NCBI RefSeq assembly: GCF_001310895.1
Contig: NZ_BAZS01000007.1
Coordinates: 1-64,000 of the forward strand
Direction of reading: 5' to 3'
DNA length: 64,000 bases
Origin: Virgibacillus halodenitrificans JCM 12304
GTDB taxonomy: Bacteria; Bacillota; Bacilli; Bacillales; Amphibacillaceae
Position numbers and translations under genes: made by a program. Below the pieces are notes generated by a model that ran no database searches, was not told the origin of the DNA, and saw only the letters and a list, made by a program, of their open reading frames with translations. Numbering within the stretch: the stretch's first letter is position 1; each line of letters begins with the position of its first letter. Below, piece after piece: positions 17,240 to 25,668 of the stretch.

Positions 17240-18100
17240 TTACTTCAAATATGGAAGTGTCTGGTCAATTACCTGCTGCAACTTGGATGCTTGTTGTGCG
17301 TACATATCTTTCGCTTCCTGATTTTGAGTTTCAATAGCATAGCTCTCCAATTCAGCTTGAAGCTTTTTAAGGTTTGCTGCCAATAAAGGTTTTGATCTCA
17401 CTGTGTTTTGTTTCGATTGTTCCTTAAACATATCGATAAATAGGCTGCCAGTCGAGTCTACCTGTGCTAGAAATACATCTTCGATTCGAAAAGCTCCTTG
17501 TTTTTCCATTTCACCCATTAACCATTCTTCTGTATAACCTAATGTATGGAGATTTTTAGATAAAACATGCCCATCTGCGACAAGAAGCGTTGGGGCATGT
17601 TCTTTTTCCAGTTTCATCCCTAACATAAAAGGTGTGATTGGTTCTTGTTCTGTTTTCTTCATGACACTTAACTCTCCATTTGTTTCTAACACTGCCATTT
17701 CTACATCTGCCACTTTAAAAACACTTTTCTCTCGTAATAGCATCATTAATTCATCAATTGCTAACTGATTTTTTTTCATACTATTTTCTAGAATCTCTCC
17801 ATTTTTAATAACAATCGCTGGTTTTCCATCGGTTATATGTAAGAATGATCTGGATTTTAATCCAATCACCGCCAATAGAATTGGGAATAGCCCCCAAATT
17901 AATAAAGAAATTAAACCGTTAGCTATTTTTACATTCTGATCCACAGACATAGTTGCAGCAATGGAGCCAATTGTTATTCCAACACAATAATCAAAAAAGG
18001 TTAGTTGGGAAAGCTGCTTTTTACCCATAATTCGAGTCATTAGTAATAATAATAGAAAGGCCCAGACAGAACGAATTAAGATTACTACTAACTCTGGCAT
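17240..18100 (-). CDS. DUF421 membrane protein (YetF/YrbG family)
   Basis: A 286-residue protein with three N-terminal membrane helices and the DUF421 core (MTRIMGKKQLSQLTFFDY, about residues 20-37) followed by a cytoplasmic beta-rich region and a C-terminal helical extension. The family is widespread in spore formers and tied to spore or stress physiology, with no known reaction. The start at 18100 follows GGAGGAG; an upstream in-frame ATG at 18115 lacks a site. A DUF4363 lipoprotein is divergently encoded next to it, an association seen in other Bacillaceae. Confidence 0.85.
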   Translation of the reverse strand: MPELVVILIRSVWAFLLLLLMTRIMGKKQLSQLTFFDYCVGITIGSIAATMSVDQNVKIANGLISLLIWGLFPILLAVIGLKSRSFLHITDGKPAIVIKNGEILENSMKKNQLAIDELMMLLREKSVFKVADVEMAVLETNGELSVMKKTEQEPITPFMLGMKLEKEHAPTLLVADGHVLSKNLHTLGYTEEWLMGEMEKQGAFRIEDVFLAQVDSTGSLFIDMFKEQSKQNTVRSKPLLAANLKKLQAELESYAIETQNQEAKDMYAQQASKLQQVIDQTLPYLK

Positions 18101-18187
18101 GTAAAACTCCTCCAATCAATAGATGCTTTTCCTATTATTGGGCAAGATAGGAATAACCATACGTCAAAACAGAAGGTGGAAAATAAA

Positions 18188-18526
18188 TTGGTTAAAAGAA
18201 TTTATCTTGCAGTTCTTATTCTTATAATTTTATCAGGTTGTTCACAGATTACAGGTAAGGAAGTATTACTCAACAATATAAAAACGCTTGAAGTGGCTTT
18301 GGACCAAAAGGATTGGGAGTTAGCTGAGGAACATACAGATGAACTACAACGGCTTTATAAGGGTAACAGATGGAAAATTCAGTTACTGGGTGATGAAGGT
18401 GAATATGAGAAACTATACGAAGGGATTCAGAGATTAAAGGTGACAATAAGGGAAGAAGCGAATCCGGAATCTAAAATAGAACTTGCAACAGTGAAATCGC
18501 TTATTAAAGATATTTATTCTCTTTAA
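18188..18526 (+). CDS. DUF4363-family lipoprotein
   Basis: A 112-residue protein with a signal peptide and lipobox ILSGC near residue 18, followed by a helical domain (VALDQKDWELAEEHTDELQ) typical of DUF4363. No function is known. The TTG at 18188 is preferred because AGAAGGTGG lies 8 bases before it; a GTG at 18176 overlaps that site. It is divergent from the DUF421 gene, with about 90 bp between starts, suggesting shared control. Confidence 0.78.
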   Translation: MVKRIYLAVLILIILSGCSQITGKEVLLNNIKTLEVALDQKDWELAEEHTDELQRLYKGNRWKIQLLGDEGEYEKLYEGIQRLKVTIREEANPESKIELATVKSLIKDIYSL

Positions 18527-18581
18527 TGGGGGTGGTAGCAAAGGAAGGCGGGTAATAACTTGCGCGCAACGGAGGGATAGA

Positions 18582-19433
18582 ATGAAATTTGGATGCCATT
18601 TATCCATAAAAGATGGCTATGCAGGGGCTGCAAAAATAGCTGAAGCATACGGAGCCTCAGCTTTTCAATATTTTCCTAAGAATCCGCGAAGCTTGTCTAT
18701 CAAAGAATTTAACCAGGATGATGCACTGTTATGCCGAAAGCTTTGCCAAGAGAATGGACTGGAATCTGTAGCACATGCACCATACCCAACTACACTTACA
18801 CCACGTGATGCAAAGAGAAGAGCACAGGTTATTTCCTCTGTGTTGAATGACCTTGAAATTGCTGAAGCTTGTGGTAGCAAGGGAGTAGTTGTCCATTTTG
18901 GTAAGCAAATTCATGTTAATAATCCGGTTGCTAGCTACCATTTAATGATCGATACATTAAATGAAATATTGAGCGTATGGAATGGAAGGGGTAGGATTTT
19001 GCTCGAGAATAGTGCAGGATTACCTGGAGGAATGGGAACGACGTTAGAAGAGCTGGCAATGATTCGGAAGCTCAGTGATTATCCGGAAAAAATAGGTTTT
19101 TGCTTAGATACCTGCCATGCTTTTGCGAGCGGCCTTTGGACGGGTGACAATTGGAAAGCTGTCATGGATAATGCAATAAAACTTCATTTTTTTGACAAGC
19201 TGGAAGTTATTCACTTTAACAATTCTAAGTACGACACAGGCTATGGAAAAGATCGTCATGCTAATATTTTTTCTGGAGGATTTATTAATGAGAATCAGTT
19301 TGAAGATTTGATTCAAACTCCCCATTTAAAAGGAGTGCCGTTTATCCTGGAAACACCTAAAGAGACGATTTCACATAAAGAAGAATTACAGCTACTCCAA
19401 GAGAAGTGGGGTACTAATAGGAACGCTAAATGA
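18582..19433 (+). CDS. nfo: Endonuclease IV (AP endonuclease family 2)
   Basis: A 283-residue TIM-barrel nuclease. The N-terminus MKFGCHLSI, then LENSAG, FCLDTCHAFASG and HFNNSKYDTGYGKDRHANI supply the Glu, Asp and His residues of the trinuclear zinc site. Endonuclease IV cuts DNA at abasic sites during base excision repair; in spore formers it also protects germinating spores. The length is normal. GGAGGG precedes the ATG. It follows the DUF4363 gene by about 55 bp. Confidence 0.92.
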   Translation: MKFGCHLSIKDGYAGAAKIAEAYGASAFQYFPKNPRSLSIKEFNQDDALLCRKLCQENGLESVAHAPYPTTLTPRDAKRRAQVISSVLNDLEIAEACGSKGVVVHFGKQIHVNNPVASYHLMIDTLNEILSVWNGRGRILLENSAGLPGGMGTTLEELAMIRKLSDYPEKIGFCLDTCHAFASGLWTGDNWKAVMDNAIKLHFFDKLEVIHFNNSKYDTGYGKDRHANIFSGGFINENQFEDLIQTPHLKGVPFILETPKETISHKEELQLLQEKWGTNRNAK

Positions 19434-19450
19434 TGTGTCTACTAACAATC

Positions 19451-19477
19451 AAAAAGCCTGGGACTTTTACCCAGGCT
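19451..19477 (-). terminator. Rho-independent terminator
   Basis: AGCCTGGG / CCCAGGCT with a 7-base loop. The T run follows on the minus strand, so it mainly closes the Csp gene, and it also sits at the end of nfo. Confidence 0.85.
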
Positions 19478-19492
19478 GAAGAGTATTTACAT

Positions 19493-19819
19493 TTATGCAA
19501 CTTTCTTGCATTCCTCTGCACATTTAAGGCAAGCTTCTGCACATGCTTGACAGTGATCGTGGTCATGTTTTTTGCATTCATTCCCACAGGCTTCACATAT
19601 TTTTGCGCAAACAGATGCCAACTCAGATACAAAAGGAGTTCCTCTTGAAATTGCCTGTTCCAAATAACCGCAAATATCTGCACACTCTCGATCCAACCGA
19701 ATACAATCTGCCATCATTTTAATATCGTTCTCTTGTAAGCAAGCATTGTAGCAATGATTACAAGCCTCCATACATTCATGTAAAACGTTTAATAATTGTT
19801 GATGCTGTTCATGAGACAT
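19493..19819 (-). CDS. Four-helix-bundle copper-storage protein (Csp3/YhjQ-like)
   Basis: A 108-residue protein with 16 cysteines in spaced CxxxC and CxxC pairs along four amphipathic helices (HECMEAC, HCYNAC, CADIC, CAKICEAC, CQACAEACLKC). This is the DUF326/Csp pattern in which many Cu(I) ions are stored inside the bundle. No signal peptide is present, so it is the cytosolic (Csp3) type. An AGGAGG site precedes the ATG. The gene is monocistronic, with its own terminator. Confidence 0.88.
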   Translation of the reverse strand: MSHEQHQQLLNVLHECMEACNHCYNACLQENDIKMMADCIRLDRECADICGYLEQAISRGTPFVSELASVCAKICEACGNECKKHDHDHCQACAEACLKCAEECKKVA

Positions 19820-20201
19820 TTTAACAACCTCCTGAATTATGATTTAGTTTTTAAATTACCCAAAACTCCTGGGGTTAAACGGAAATTTATAAATTCCATA
19901 GAATCTGCATACTTTTGTAATATACAATCTTTTGATTGTAGCTATTGATAAATAGAGTAGTATATTTAATTAAAGTACTTTTGGGAAAATAGATTTTGAT
20001 ATTTTTTACTAAAATAAAGTCTACTTTCTCAGAGTAGAACGTATCAGTTTAATGATTATTGAATACGAATGAAGGAATCATCCATGGGAAGCTTGGGGGA
20101 AAATGTTACATGGGAAATTTGGAGATCCTCAGAAGGAAATATTGCTTGCATTAGAGAAGTAACGTAAAAGGATGTAAGAATAAAAGGGAAGGAGAATATA
20201 A
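19820..20201. other. Intergenic region with a possible gene relic
   Basis: About 380 bp, very AT-rich up to 20040. At about 20070-20163 one frame reads HPWEAWGKMLHG, then KFGDPQKEILLALEK and stop, which looks like the C-terminal tail of a decayed protein gene. It has no start or ribosome site. Nothing else is recognisable. Confidence 0.3.
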
Positions 20202-20615
20202 ATGGAAACATGGTATGGAGCAGCAGGTATATGTATAAATGAGAATAGTGAGTTACTTATGGTTCAACAAGGGAAACCAGAAGAAGAGAAAACCTGGTCT
20301 GTACCTTCAGGAGAAGCAGAGGATGGAGAAACCTTTCAGATTTGCTGCAGTAGAGAATTGGCAGAAGAGACAGGATATATCGTAGAGATTGGAAAGAAAA
20401 TAAGTGTAAAAAGAAAATGCTACGAGGCTATTCAAGTAAAAGCAGAAGTACATTACTATTTGGTCAAGATTATTGGAGGTAACCGAAATATACAGGATTC
20501 GGACGGCCTTATCTATGATATTGCGTGGATAAATTTAGAAAGACTAAAAGCACTCAAGCTATCTTACCCCGAAGATAGACCATTTTTACTTCGAATGCTT
20601 CGAAGTGCTTTATAA
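20202..20615 (+). CDS. Nudix hydrolase
   Basis: A 137-residue Nudix protein with a full Nudix box, GEAEDGE followed by CCSRELAEETGY (about residues 36-58; pattern Gx5Ex7REUxEExGU). It should hydrolyse a nucleoside diphosphate linked to another moiety; the substrate cannot be told from sequence. AAGGAG precedes the ATG. The gene end overlaps the convergent staygreen gene by 6 bp. Confidence 0.88.
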   Translation: METWYGAAGICINENSELLMVQQGKPEEEKTWSVPSGEAEDGETFQICCSRELAEETGYIVEIGKKISVKRKCYEAIQVKAEVHYYLVKIIGGNRNIQDSDGLIYDIAWINLERLKALKLSYPEDRPFLLRMLRSAL

Positions 20616-21074
20616 CTTATCTATATAATAACGTGGTGTACCATAGTATTTAACCTGTCTGTACTGTGGAAACGCAGAGTTGTAAGAAATGAAAATTGGA
20701 GCATTAATCAGGAATGGATGATAAGAGTAAAAGGGAAGATCACCATATATCATTCCTTGCAGTGCAGTATTCATCTCTCTGTTGAAGATTTCAAAGCGTT
20801 TTGCCGATGTTGCTTCGATTACCTGACTCCCATCCACATCTACAGTTCCAGCTAAATACATACACATGGATGGATCATTTCTCCATTCTGCTAAAACTTC
20901 ATCTTTTTGTGCCGGATTAATTGCTTCGTAATTATAAACATAACCAATATCCAAAAATAGTTGTCCAGTCGTATCTGAATGAGTCAGCGTGTATTTTCGA
21001 TTTGAAACTGGTTGGTTAAAATCAGCAGGCGGAATATAACGAACACTTAATTTTTTTAGATTTATGGTAGACAT
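20610..21074 (-). CDS. Bacterial staygreen (SGR) family protein
   Basis: A 154-residue protein with the staygreen hallmarks: KLSVRYIPPADF near the N-terminus, then RKYTLTHSDTTGQLFLDIG (about 27-45), and later SMCMYLAGTVD and FNREMNTALQGMIYGD. In plants SGR removes Mg from chlorophyll a; bacterial homologues can show Mg-dechelatase activity in vitro although their hosts make no chlorophyll. The physiological substrate here is unknown. An AGGAGG site precedes the ATG. The assignment rests on remembered family sequence patterns. Confidence 0.78.
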   Translation of the reverse strand: MSTINLKKLSVRYIPPADFNQPVSNRKYTLTHSDTTGQLFLDIGYVYNYEAINPAQKDEVLAEWRNDPSMCMYLAGTVDVDGSQVIEATSAKRFEIFNREMNTALQGMIYGDLPFYSYHPFLINAPIFISYNSAFPQYRQVKYYGTPRYYIDKL

Positions 21075-21193
21075 TTTTTACCTCCTGAAAAGTAGGATAG
21101 TATCATTCTATGTTTCGCTTTCTATAAGGGTGTGGAAATAAGAACAAAAAGTGTATAGCAAACAACTTTTGTATCTTGACTGAAAATTATATA

Positions 21194-21243
21194 TTGACAA
21201 ATAATAAAGAGATAACATACAATAATGATTGATTGATCAATCA
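21194..21243 (+). promoter_or_regulatory. Promoter with overlapping TetR-type operator
   Basis: TTGACA at 21194-21199 and TACAAT at 21218-21223 (18-bp spacer) form a good sigma-A promoter. The perfect 14-bp palindrome TGATTGA/TCAATCA at 21230-21243 covers the expected transcription start, as expected for autorepression by the TetR protein encoded next. Confidence 0.65.
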
Positions 21244-21262
21244 TTTAATGGGAGTGGAAATC

Positions 21263-21844
21263 TTGGCAAAACCTAAATCAAATCAAAAAGAGGAACAAAT
21301 CTTCCAAGCGGCTTTAAAGCTTTTTTCTGAAAATGGTTTTTCTAAAACAACTATTAAGGAAATTGCACAAGAAGCAGACGTAAGTTTTGGTACCGTTTTT
21401 ACATATTTTGATACAAAAGAATCTTTATTTTATGCCTGTGTGGCTAGACCGGTAGAGGAAGTGAAGGAACGATTTTTACTACCTCGCGAATTTTTGGAAG
21501 AATTGACAGTTGATTCCTTAACCAAAATGGTGGCTGAACACCTCCACTATTTCTGGGAGCAAGAAAGCTATATACGGCTAATCCAGTATGTTATTGGGCA
21601 ACCACAACGTTTCTCAGAAATGAAGTTATTAGATGAATTTGCTGAGGAATTTATTCTATTTATAGAAGAGGTGGTGCTTGCAGGAATGAAGAAAGGTTTC
21701 CTTCCAGAGAGTAATCCAACTGAAGTTGGGTACGGATACTTGGCATTTCTAAACGGAGCCCGTTTAACCTATACAAATAAAGCAAATGTGAGGTTAACGA
21801 ATGCTTTAGAAAAGCAAGCGCTTCGTTTATTTGGAATTAATTGA
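21263..21844 (+). CDS. TetR-family regulator
   Basis: A 193-residue regulator with an N-terminal helix-turn-helix (TTIKEIAQEADVSFGTVF, about residues 27-44, followed by TYFDTKESLF) and a helical ligand domain. The start is TTG at 21263 with GGGAGTGG upstream. It precedes an MFS transporter gene by 16 bp in the same operon, and a palindromic operator overlaps the promoter, so autoregulation together with the transporter is likely. Confidence 0.87.
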   Translation: MAKPKSNQKEEQIFQAALKLFSENGFSKTTIKEIAQEADVSFGTVFTYFDTKESLFYACVARPVEEVKERFLLPREFLEELTVDSLTKMVAEHLHYFWEQESYIRLIQYVIGQPQRFSEMKLLDEFAEEFILFIEEVVLAGMKKGFLPESNPTEVGYGYLAFLNGARLTYTNKANVRLTNALEKQALRLFGIN

Positions 21845-21860
21845 CGGGAGGAATAAAGGG

Positions 21861-23104
21861 ATGAACAAGTTTCATCAACTCCACAGAACCATTAAAATAC
21901 GCTTACTACTTCAGTTTGCAATAAATGTGACTACGATGACCATCTTGCCCTTTATTGCAATTTATTTTAGTAACCTGGTAGGCGCCGCGATCACAGGGGT
22001 TTTAGTCATTCTTGTATTACTTTCAGGTATTGCTGGGGGGTTATTAGGAGGGTATTGGTCTGATAAAATGGGTCGAAAAAATTAATGGTTAAGGCTGAGT
22101 GTGGTATTGGTTTCACTTTTCTTTTAATTGCAACAGTTAATTCTTCTTGGGCGGTTATGCCTTATATCAGTTTTCTTTTATTTATGGTAAATATGTTTTG
22201 CAATGGAATCTATGTACCAGTTTCCAGCTCAATGATTTACGATATTGTAGAAAAGAAGGAACGCGGTTTTGTTTTTACTGCTCTGTACTGGGCGTCTAAT
22301 TTGGCTACAGCAATTGGAAGTATAACGGGCGCATTTTTATTTGAGAGATATCATTTTTATTTATTTATTGTGGTTGGAATGATTTCCTTCGCTTCTGCAG
22401 GCATAACTTATCTGTTTATAGCTGAAACATACTTCCCAAAGAAAGTGAATACTTCTTCTCTTTCCATATATGCTAATTATACAGCTGTTTTCAAGGATAA
22501 GTTATATATGGTTTTTTTAATTTCAAGTCTATGTGTCTTTTCATTAGAAGCTCATTTAACCAATTACATTGCAATTTATTTGGAGAGTAACGTTCATACT
22601 CAAAAATTATTCGGTCTTCTTGATGTGGATGGGATGAGAATGATTGGGATCTTGCAGGCGGAAAACACTTTGCTTGTGGTACTTGCAGTGGGGTTAGTTG
22701 CTTGGTTAGCAAATAAGAAGTCTGATAATAGTATGTTACTTGGCGGGATGTTCCTATACGTAATCAGTTATTCATTATTAAGTTACACGACGATGCCTAT
22801 GTTATTAATTATCTGTATGCTATTTGTTTCTATTGGTGAGCTAATGTTTATACCGGTACGCCAAAGTGTCTTGGCTGATATGACAAAAGAATCAAATCGA
22901 AGTTCCTATTTGGCACTTGATAGCTTCTCAGGGCAGGGGACTATGATCATCGGAGGAGCAGCTGTTACATTGGGAGCAGTTCTACCTTCTTATATAATGA
23001 GTGTGCTATTTTTTCTTATAGGAATTACAAGTGTGCTACTGATGAAGATTGTGGTAAATAATAAAGAAGCTCATGCTTCAGGAAAATCAAAAACTTTAGT
23101 TTAG
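21861..23104 (+). pseudogene. MFS transporter (12-helix), one frameshift
   Basis: Two frames together give about 414 residues of a 12-helix major facilitator. The first ends GGYWSDKMGRKN-stop at 22085, inside the family motif usually read GG-x-x-D-x-x-GRK. The next frame continues LMVKAECGIGF. Adding one A to the A6 run at 22076-22081 gives RKKLMVKAE and restores the motif exactly. The start ATG at 21861 follows GGGAGG. It is cotranscribed with the TetR gene and probably exports a toxic compound. All other signature regions are intact. Confidence 0.8.
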
Positions 23105-23256
23105 TTACAGCAATACAATTAATCTTTTTGTGTAACTCATCACAAAAAAGGAATATTATTCTTGTATTAATGTTAGTATTTTGAAATAATTAGAGAAAGT
23201 TAGTAATCATGTGAAAGTCATAAATTCAAATGATGTAATAAGGTGTGAAGGAAGCA

Positions 23257-23415
23257 ATGCAAGGAATTGTTCAAGTGCTATTTATTTTTGTAATTATGAT
23301 GGCTATTAGTTCTCTTTTAAATATATTCTTAAAAACAACAAAAAAAGTTGACTGGTTGATGTCACTATTAATCAGTTTCATACTATCAATTATCTTTGTT
23401 GTAGTCCTAAATTAA
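23257..23415 (+). CDS. Small two-helix membrane protein, 52 residues
   Basis: A short frame with a GAAGG ribosome site 5 bases before the ATG encodes two hydrophobic helices (IVQVLFIFVIMMAISSLL and LMSLLISFILSIIFVVVL) separated by a lysine-rich turn (KTTKKVD). The stop lies 13 bp before the next small gene, which also has a good site. The function is unknown. Confidence 0.6.
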   Translation: MQGIVQVLFIFVIMMAISSLLNIFLKTTKKVDWLMSLLISFILSIIFVVVLN

Positions 23416-23428
23416 AGGGAGTTTTAAA

Positions 23429-23599
23429 ATGGATATAATACTTTTATTTGTCGTTGGTTTTGTTGGTGTGCTGATTATAATTATGGGGATTGCATCTCTC
23501 GTTATGAGAAGAGTTACAGGGCCAAATAGAGATTTACAAAAAAGAGTAAGGTATTTGGAGAATGAAGTCGAGAAATTGAATAGGACAAAAACGGATTAA
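23429..23599 (+). CDS. Small membrane protein with coiled-coil tail, 56 residues
   Basis: One N-terminal membrane helix (about 2-25) followed by RRVTGPNRDLQKRVRYLE and a Lys/Glu-rich helix. Similar short proteins occur in other Bacillaceae without known function. GGGAG precedes the ATG. It probably forms a two-gene unit with the 52-residue protein just upstream. Confidence 0.65.
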   Translation: MDIILLFVVGFVGVLIIIMGIASLVMRRVTGPNRDLQKRVRYLENEVEKLNRTKTD

Positions 23600-23773
23600 G
23601 AAAATGTTGGCATTAACTTATAAATGCATCCTGAAAGAAATACATATTGGAAAAATTCAAGAAATGTATTGTAGACACTTTTTATCAGCAAATTGTTTGG
23701 TATACTGATAATAGTGTGATAAGGCTTATCATGGGTGGTGGCTCAACTCCCTTCCGAAAGGGGGTGATGCCTT

Positions 23774-23851
23774 TTGACAGTGTTTGAGACATTAGTTTTA
23801 ATGATCTCGTTTGCAACATTGATTGTTGCCGTATTGTCAGAAAAAAAATAA
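23774..23851 (+). CDS. Putative holin-like type I toxin (Hol-Tox family), 25 residues
   Basis: A TTG-started frame behind AAAGGGGGTG encodes one membrane helix, TVFETLVLMISFATLIVAV, then a lysine tail. This matches the putative holin-like toxin family (TVxETLxLMIxFxTLxVA). Such peptides depolarise the membrane when expressed and are usually held in check by a convergent antisense RNA. A hairpin CCCTTCCGAAAGGG precedes the site, and a mirror-image CCCTT/AAGGG element lies downstream near 23911, consistent with a convergent RNA. Confidence 0.78.
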   Translation: MTVFETLVLMISFATLIVAVLSEKK

Positions 23852-23889
23852 CCACCCAAGCCTAGCAAGCAATTAGGGTGGTCATTTTA
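23851..23889. terminator. Bidirectional terminator at the toxin 3' end
   Basis: ACCACCC / GGGTGGT arms flanked by A8 upstream and ATTTTAT downstream. It could end both the toxin mRNA and a convergent antisense RNA. Confidence 0.75.
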
Positions 23890-23932
23890 TGCACCTTTTT
23901 GTGAGCTGCCCCCTTGAAGGGCTATTACACGG

Positions 23933-23971
23933 AGGCTTAATGGTGTATCAGCACCATTAAGCCTTTTTTTA
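23933..23971 (+). terminator. Strong rho-independent terminator
   Basis: AGGCTTAATGGTG / CACCATTAAGCCT perfect 13-bp stem, 6-base loop, then seven T residues. No coding gene lies between it and the terminator at 23851, so it may end a small RNA or readthrough from the toxin locus. Confidence 0.85.
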
Positions 23972-24231
23972 TTTTATGAACATTCTATTTATAGTATACC
24001 CTATTTTAGAGTAAAATCAAGCCTCGTATAGGCCGGGCAACAGTCTACAAATAAAACGATTTAATATTATAGTGAGGTAAGTTTTAAGGTTACTGAGTTG
24101 TAAAAGGGGAATATAGGTGAAGCATTATTTGTTGTTAGGATTATGCTGGGGGAAATAATTATTATAAGATAGCTGATTAAGTTGAACACGGAAAGGAATA
24201 TCCGTGTACTTTTAGGAAGGGGATAAATAAA

Positions 24232-24749
24232 ATGCCAGACATAATAACTAAAAATTTATTTATGATTTCATGGAACAAAGCGCTTGTCATGGCAGCTATG
24301 AAGGATAAAGAGAAACTCGGGAAATTACTTGATGCGCGGATTCCGGAAGATTTCCCCAATGAACCTGTAAGACAGCATGTATTACCGGATTTACTAAAGA
24401 ACTTGGAAAAGGATGCTTCCTATGGACAGTGGAGCGGAGTAATTTTGAACAAGTCTGAAAAGGTTGCTATTGGTACTATGGGGTTTAAATCTCCCCAGAT
24501 GAGATGAAGCACGGGGAAATAGGATATGATATTGTTCCAGCTTATCAAGGGAAAGGTTATGCAACAGAGATGGCGAATGCTGTGGTTCAGTGGGCATTTC
24601 AGGAAAAAGAGCTGAGAGGGATCTCAGCAAAGTGCTCCCCAATTAATATTGCTTCGGTGCGTGTACTTGAGAAAATAGGGATGGAACATGTGAGTACTAC
24701 AGAAGAAATTATGTGCTGGGAGATTCTAAACAAAGAATATAAATGTTGA
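24232..24749 (+). pseudogene. GNAT (RimJ/RimL-type) acetyltransferase, one frameshift
   Basis: Two frames join to about 172 residues of a GNAT acetyltransferase. The first ends GTMGFKSPQMR-stop; the second has GEIGYDIVPAYQGKGYATEM, in which QGKGYA is the acetyl-CoA loop, then INIASVRVLEKIGM. Adding one C to the C4 run at 24493-24496 gives GFKSPPDEMKHGEIGY, the normal family transition. GGAAGGGG precedes the ATG. The acceptor substrate is unknown. Confidence 0.8.
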
Positions 24750-24816
24750 TGGGCAGCAATACCCCCACTCATGGCCGAAAGGGGGGAAACCGGATAAATG
24801 GGGGTATTGCTGCCCA
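24750..24816. repeat. Perfect 18-bp inverted repeat (large hairpin)
   Basis: TGGGCAGCAATACCCCCA at 24750-24767 is exactly complementary to 24799-24816, with a 31-base loop. It starts right after the stop of the GNAT gene and ends 20 bp before the stop of the convergent heme-oxygenase gene. There is no T run, so it is not a normal terminator; it may be a small mobile or structured repeat. Confidence 0.8.
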
Positions 24817-24836
24817 CCATGGGTGAACTCAGCATA

Positions 24837-25172
24837 TCATCTCGCAGGGTGATGCTGTATACAAACCTCAAATGTGGATAGCTCCGAACCTAAAATTGGA
24901 TTATCCCCAGATTCTTGTTTATCTATCTCTTTTGCTGCATGAGCTTTTTCAGATGCCCTGCTTTCTCGCCACGCATTGAAGTAGGAGTGATCTTGCCAAG
25001 TTGTGCAGATCTGCAATTCATCATGTTCTTCTGTATTTTCTTTTTTTAGTACTTCCATTAATATAAAACCGTCAAATGTATGTACGGATTTAGCAGTTTT
25101 AAATCTTGTAATTACTTCTTCAGTTCTCCCTTTTTTAATACGAAGCGTGTTTATTGCTTTCATCATTGTCAT
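24837..25172 (-). CDS. IsdG/HmoA-type heme-degrading monooxygenase, Fur-controlled
   Basis: A 111-residue ABM-fold protein with Asn8, Trp68 and His78 spaced exactly like the IsdG/HmoA catalytic triad. These enzymes cleave heme and release iron. Paired Fur boxes lie 65-115 bp upstream, so it should be induced by iron starvation. GGAGG precedes the ATG. The next gene on the same strand upstream, across the Fur region, is an HbpS-like protein, supporting a heme theme. No heme uptake (isd) transporter is visible in the window. Confidence 0.88.
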   Translation of the reverse strand: MTMMKAINTLRIKKGRTEEVITRFKTAKSVHTFDGFILMEVLKKENTEEHDELQICTTWQDHSYFNAWRESRASEKAHAAKEIDKQESGDNPILGSELSTFEVCIQHHPAR

Positions 25173-25238
25173 TTTATAGCCTCCTTGGATAGTAATGTTT
25201 GCAAGTAGTTTAACACTGGTTCTGCTAGTTTTTTAATA

Positions 25239-25287
25239 TTGATAATCATTTTCAATTAACTGTATTGTAGTTGAAAACGATTATCAA
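25239..25287. promoter_or_regulatory. Two inverted Fur boxes
   Basis: TTGATAATCATTTTCAA (25239-25255) and TTGAAAACGATTATCAA (25271-25287) are inverted copies of one another with a single mismatch, 15 bp apart. Each fits the Bacillus Fur 7-1-7 motif TGATAATNATTATCA with one or two mismatches. They lie upstream of the minus-strand heme oxygenase gene. Confidence 0.85.
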
Positions 25288-25600
25288 TGTCAACACTTTG
25301 TTTATAGTGAAAGTCTTTATAAACTTCAAAACTTCCAGCTGGTATGTAAGCAAATTATTCATAGAGGATTGTGGTATTTATATTTAATAAGGGAATTAGT
25401 GTAAGAAGACTGAACTAATATTCGAGTGTATCCTCGAATAAAAGAACAAATTGTTTCCTATGTCACATTTCTAATTCATTTACCGACATTTCGTTATTTT
25501 AGATCTTCCGTTTTCGGTTTCATCCAAATGTAACTTTTATTATTGGAGAAGTTGGATGGGGAAACTACATTGTCAGAGTTTTGAAAAATTACATTAAGAA

Positions 25601-25626
25601 AAGCCTCCACTGTTGGAGGCTTTTTA
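25601..25626. terminator. Rho-independent terminator
   Basis: AAGCCTCC / GGAGGCTT stem with flanking T runs on both strands, 43 bp past the stop of the HbpS-like gene, which it probably closes. The stretch 25290-25600 holds no recognisable gene. Confidence 0.75.
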
Positions 25627-25668
25627 AATTTTTTTTTTCAAAAAAGAGCACTAGCGCTTTTTATATTA

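Noticed and set aside
19430-19683. Frames opposite the copper-storage gene
   Set aside because: They are shadows of a gene with an excellent 16-Cys family match and its own ribosome site and terminator.
25290-25600. Possible Fur-controlled small RNA ending at the terminator 25601-25626
   Set aside because: The terminator also suits the minus-strand HbpS-like gene, and no conserved RNA features are visible. A strand-specific RNA map would decide.
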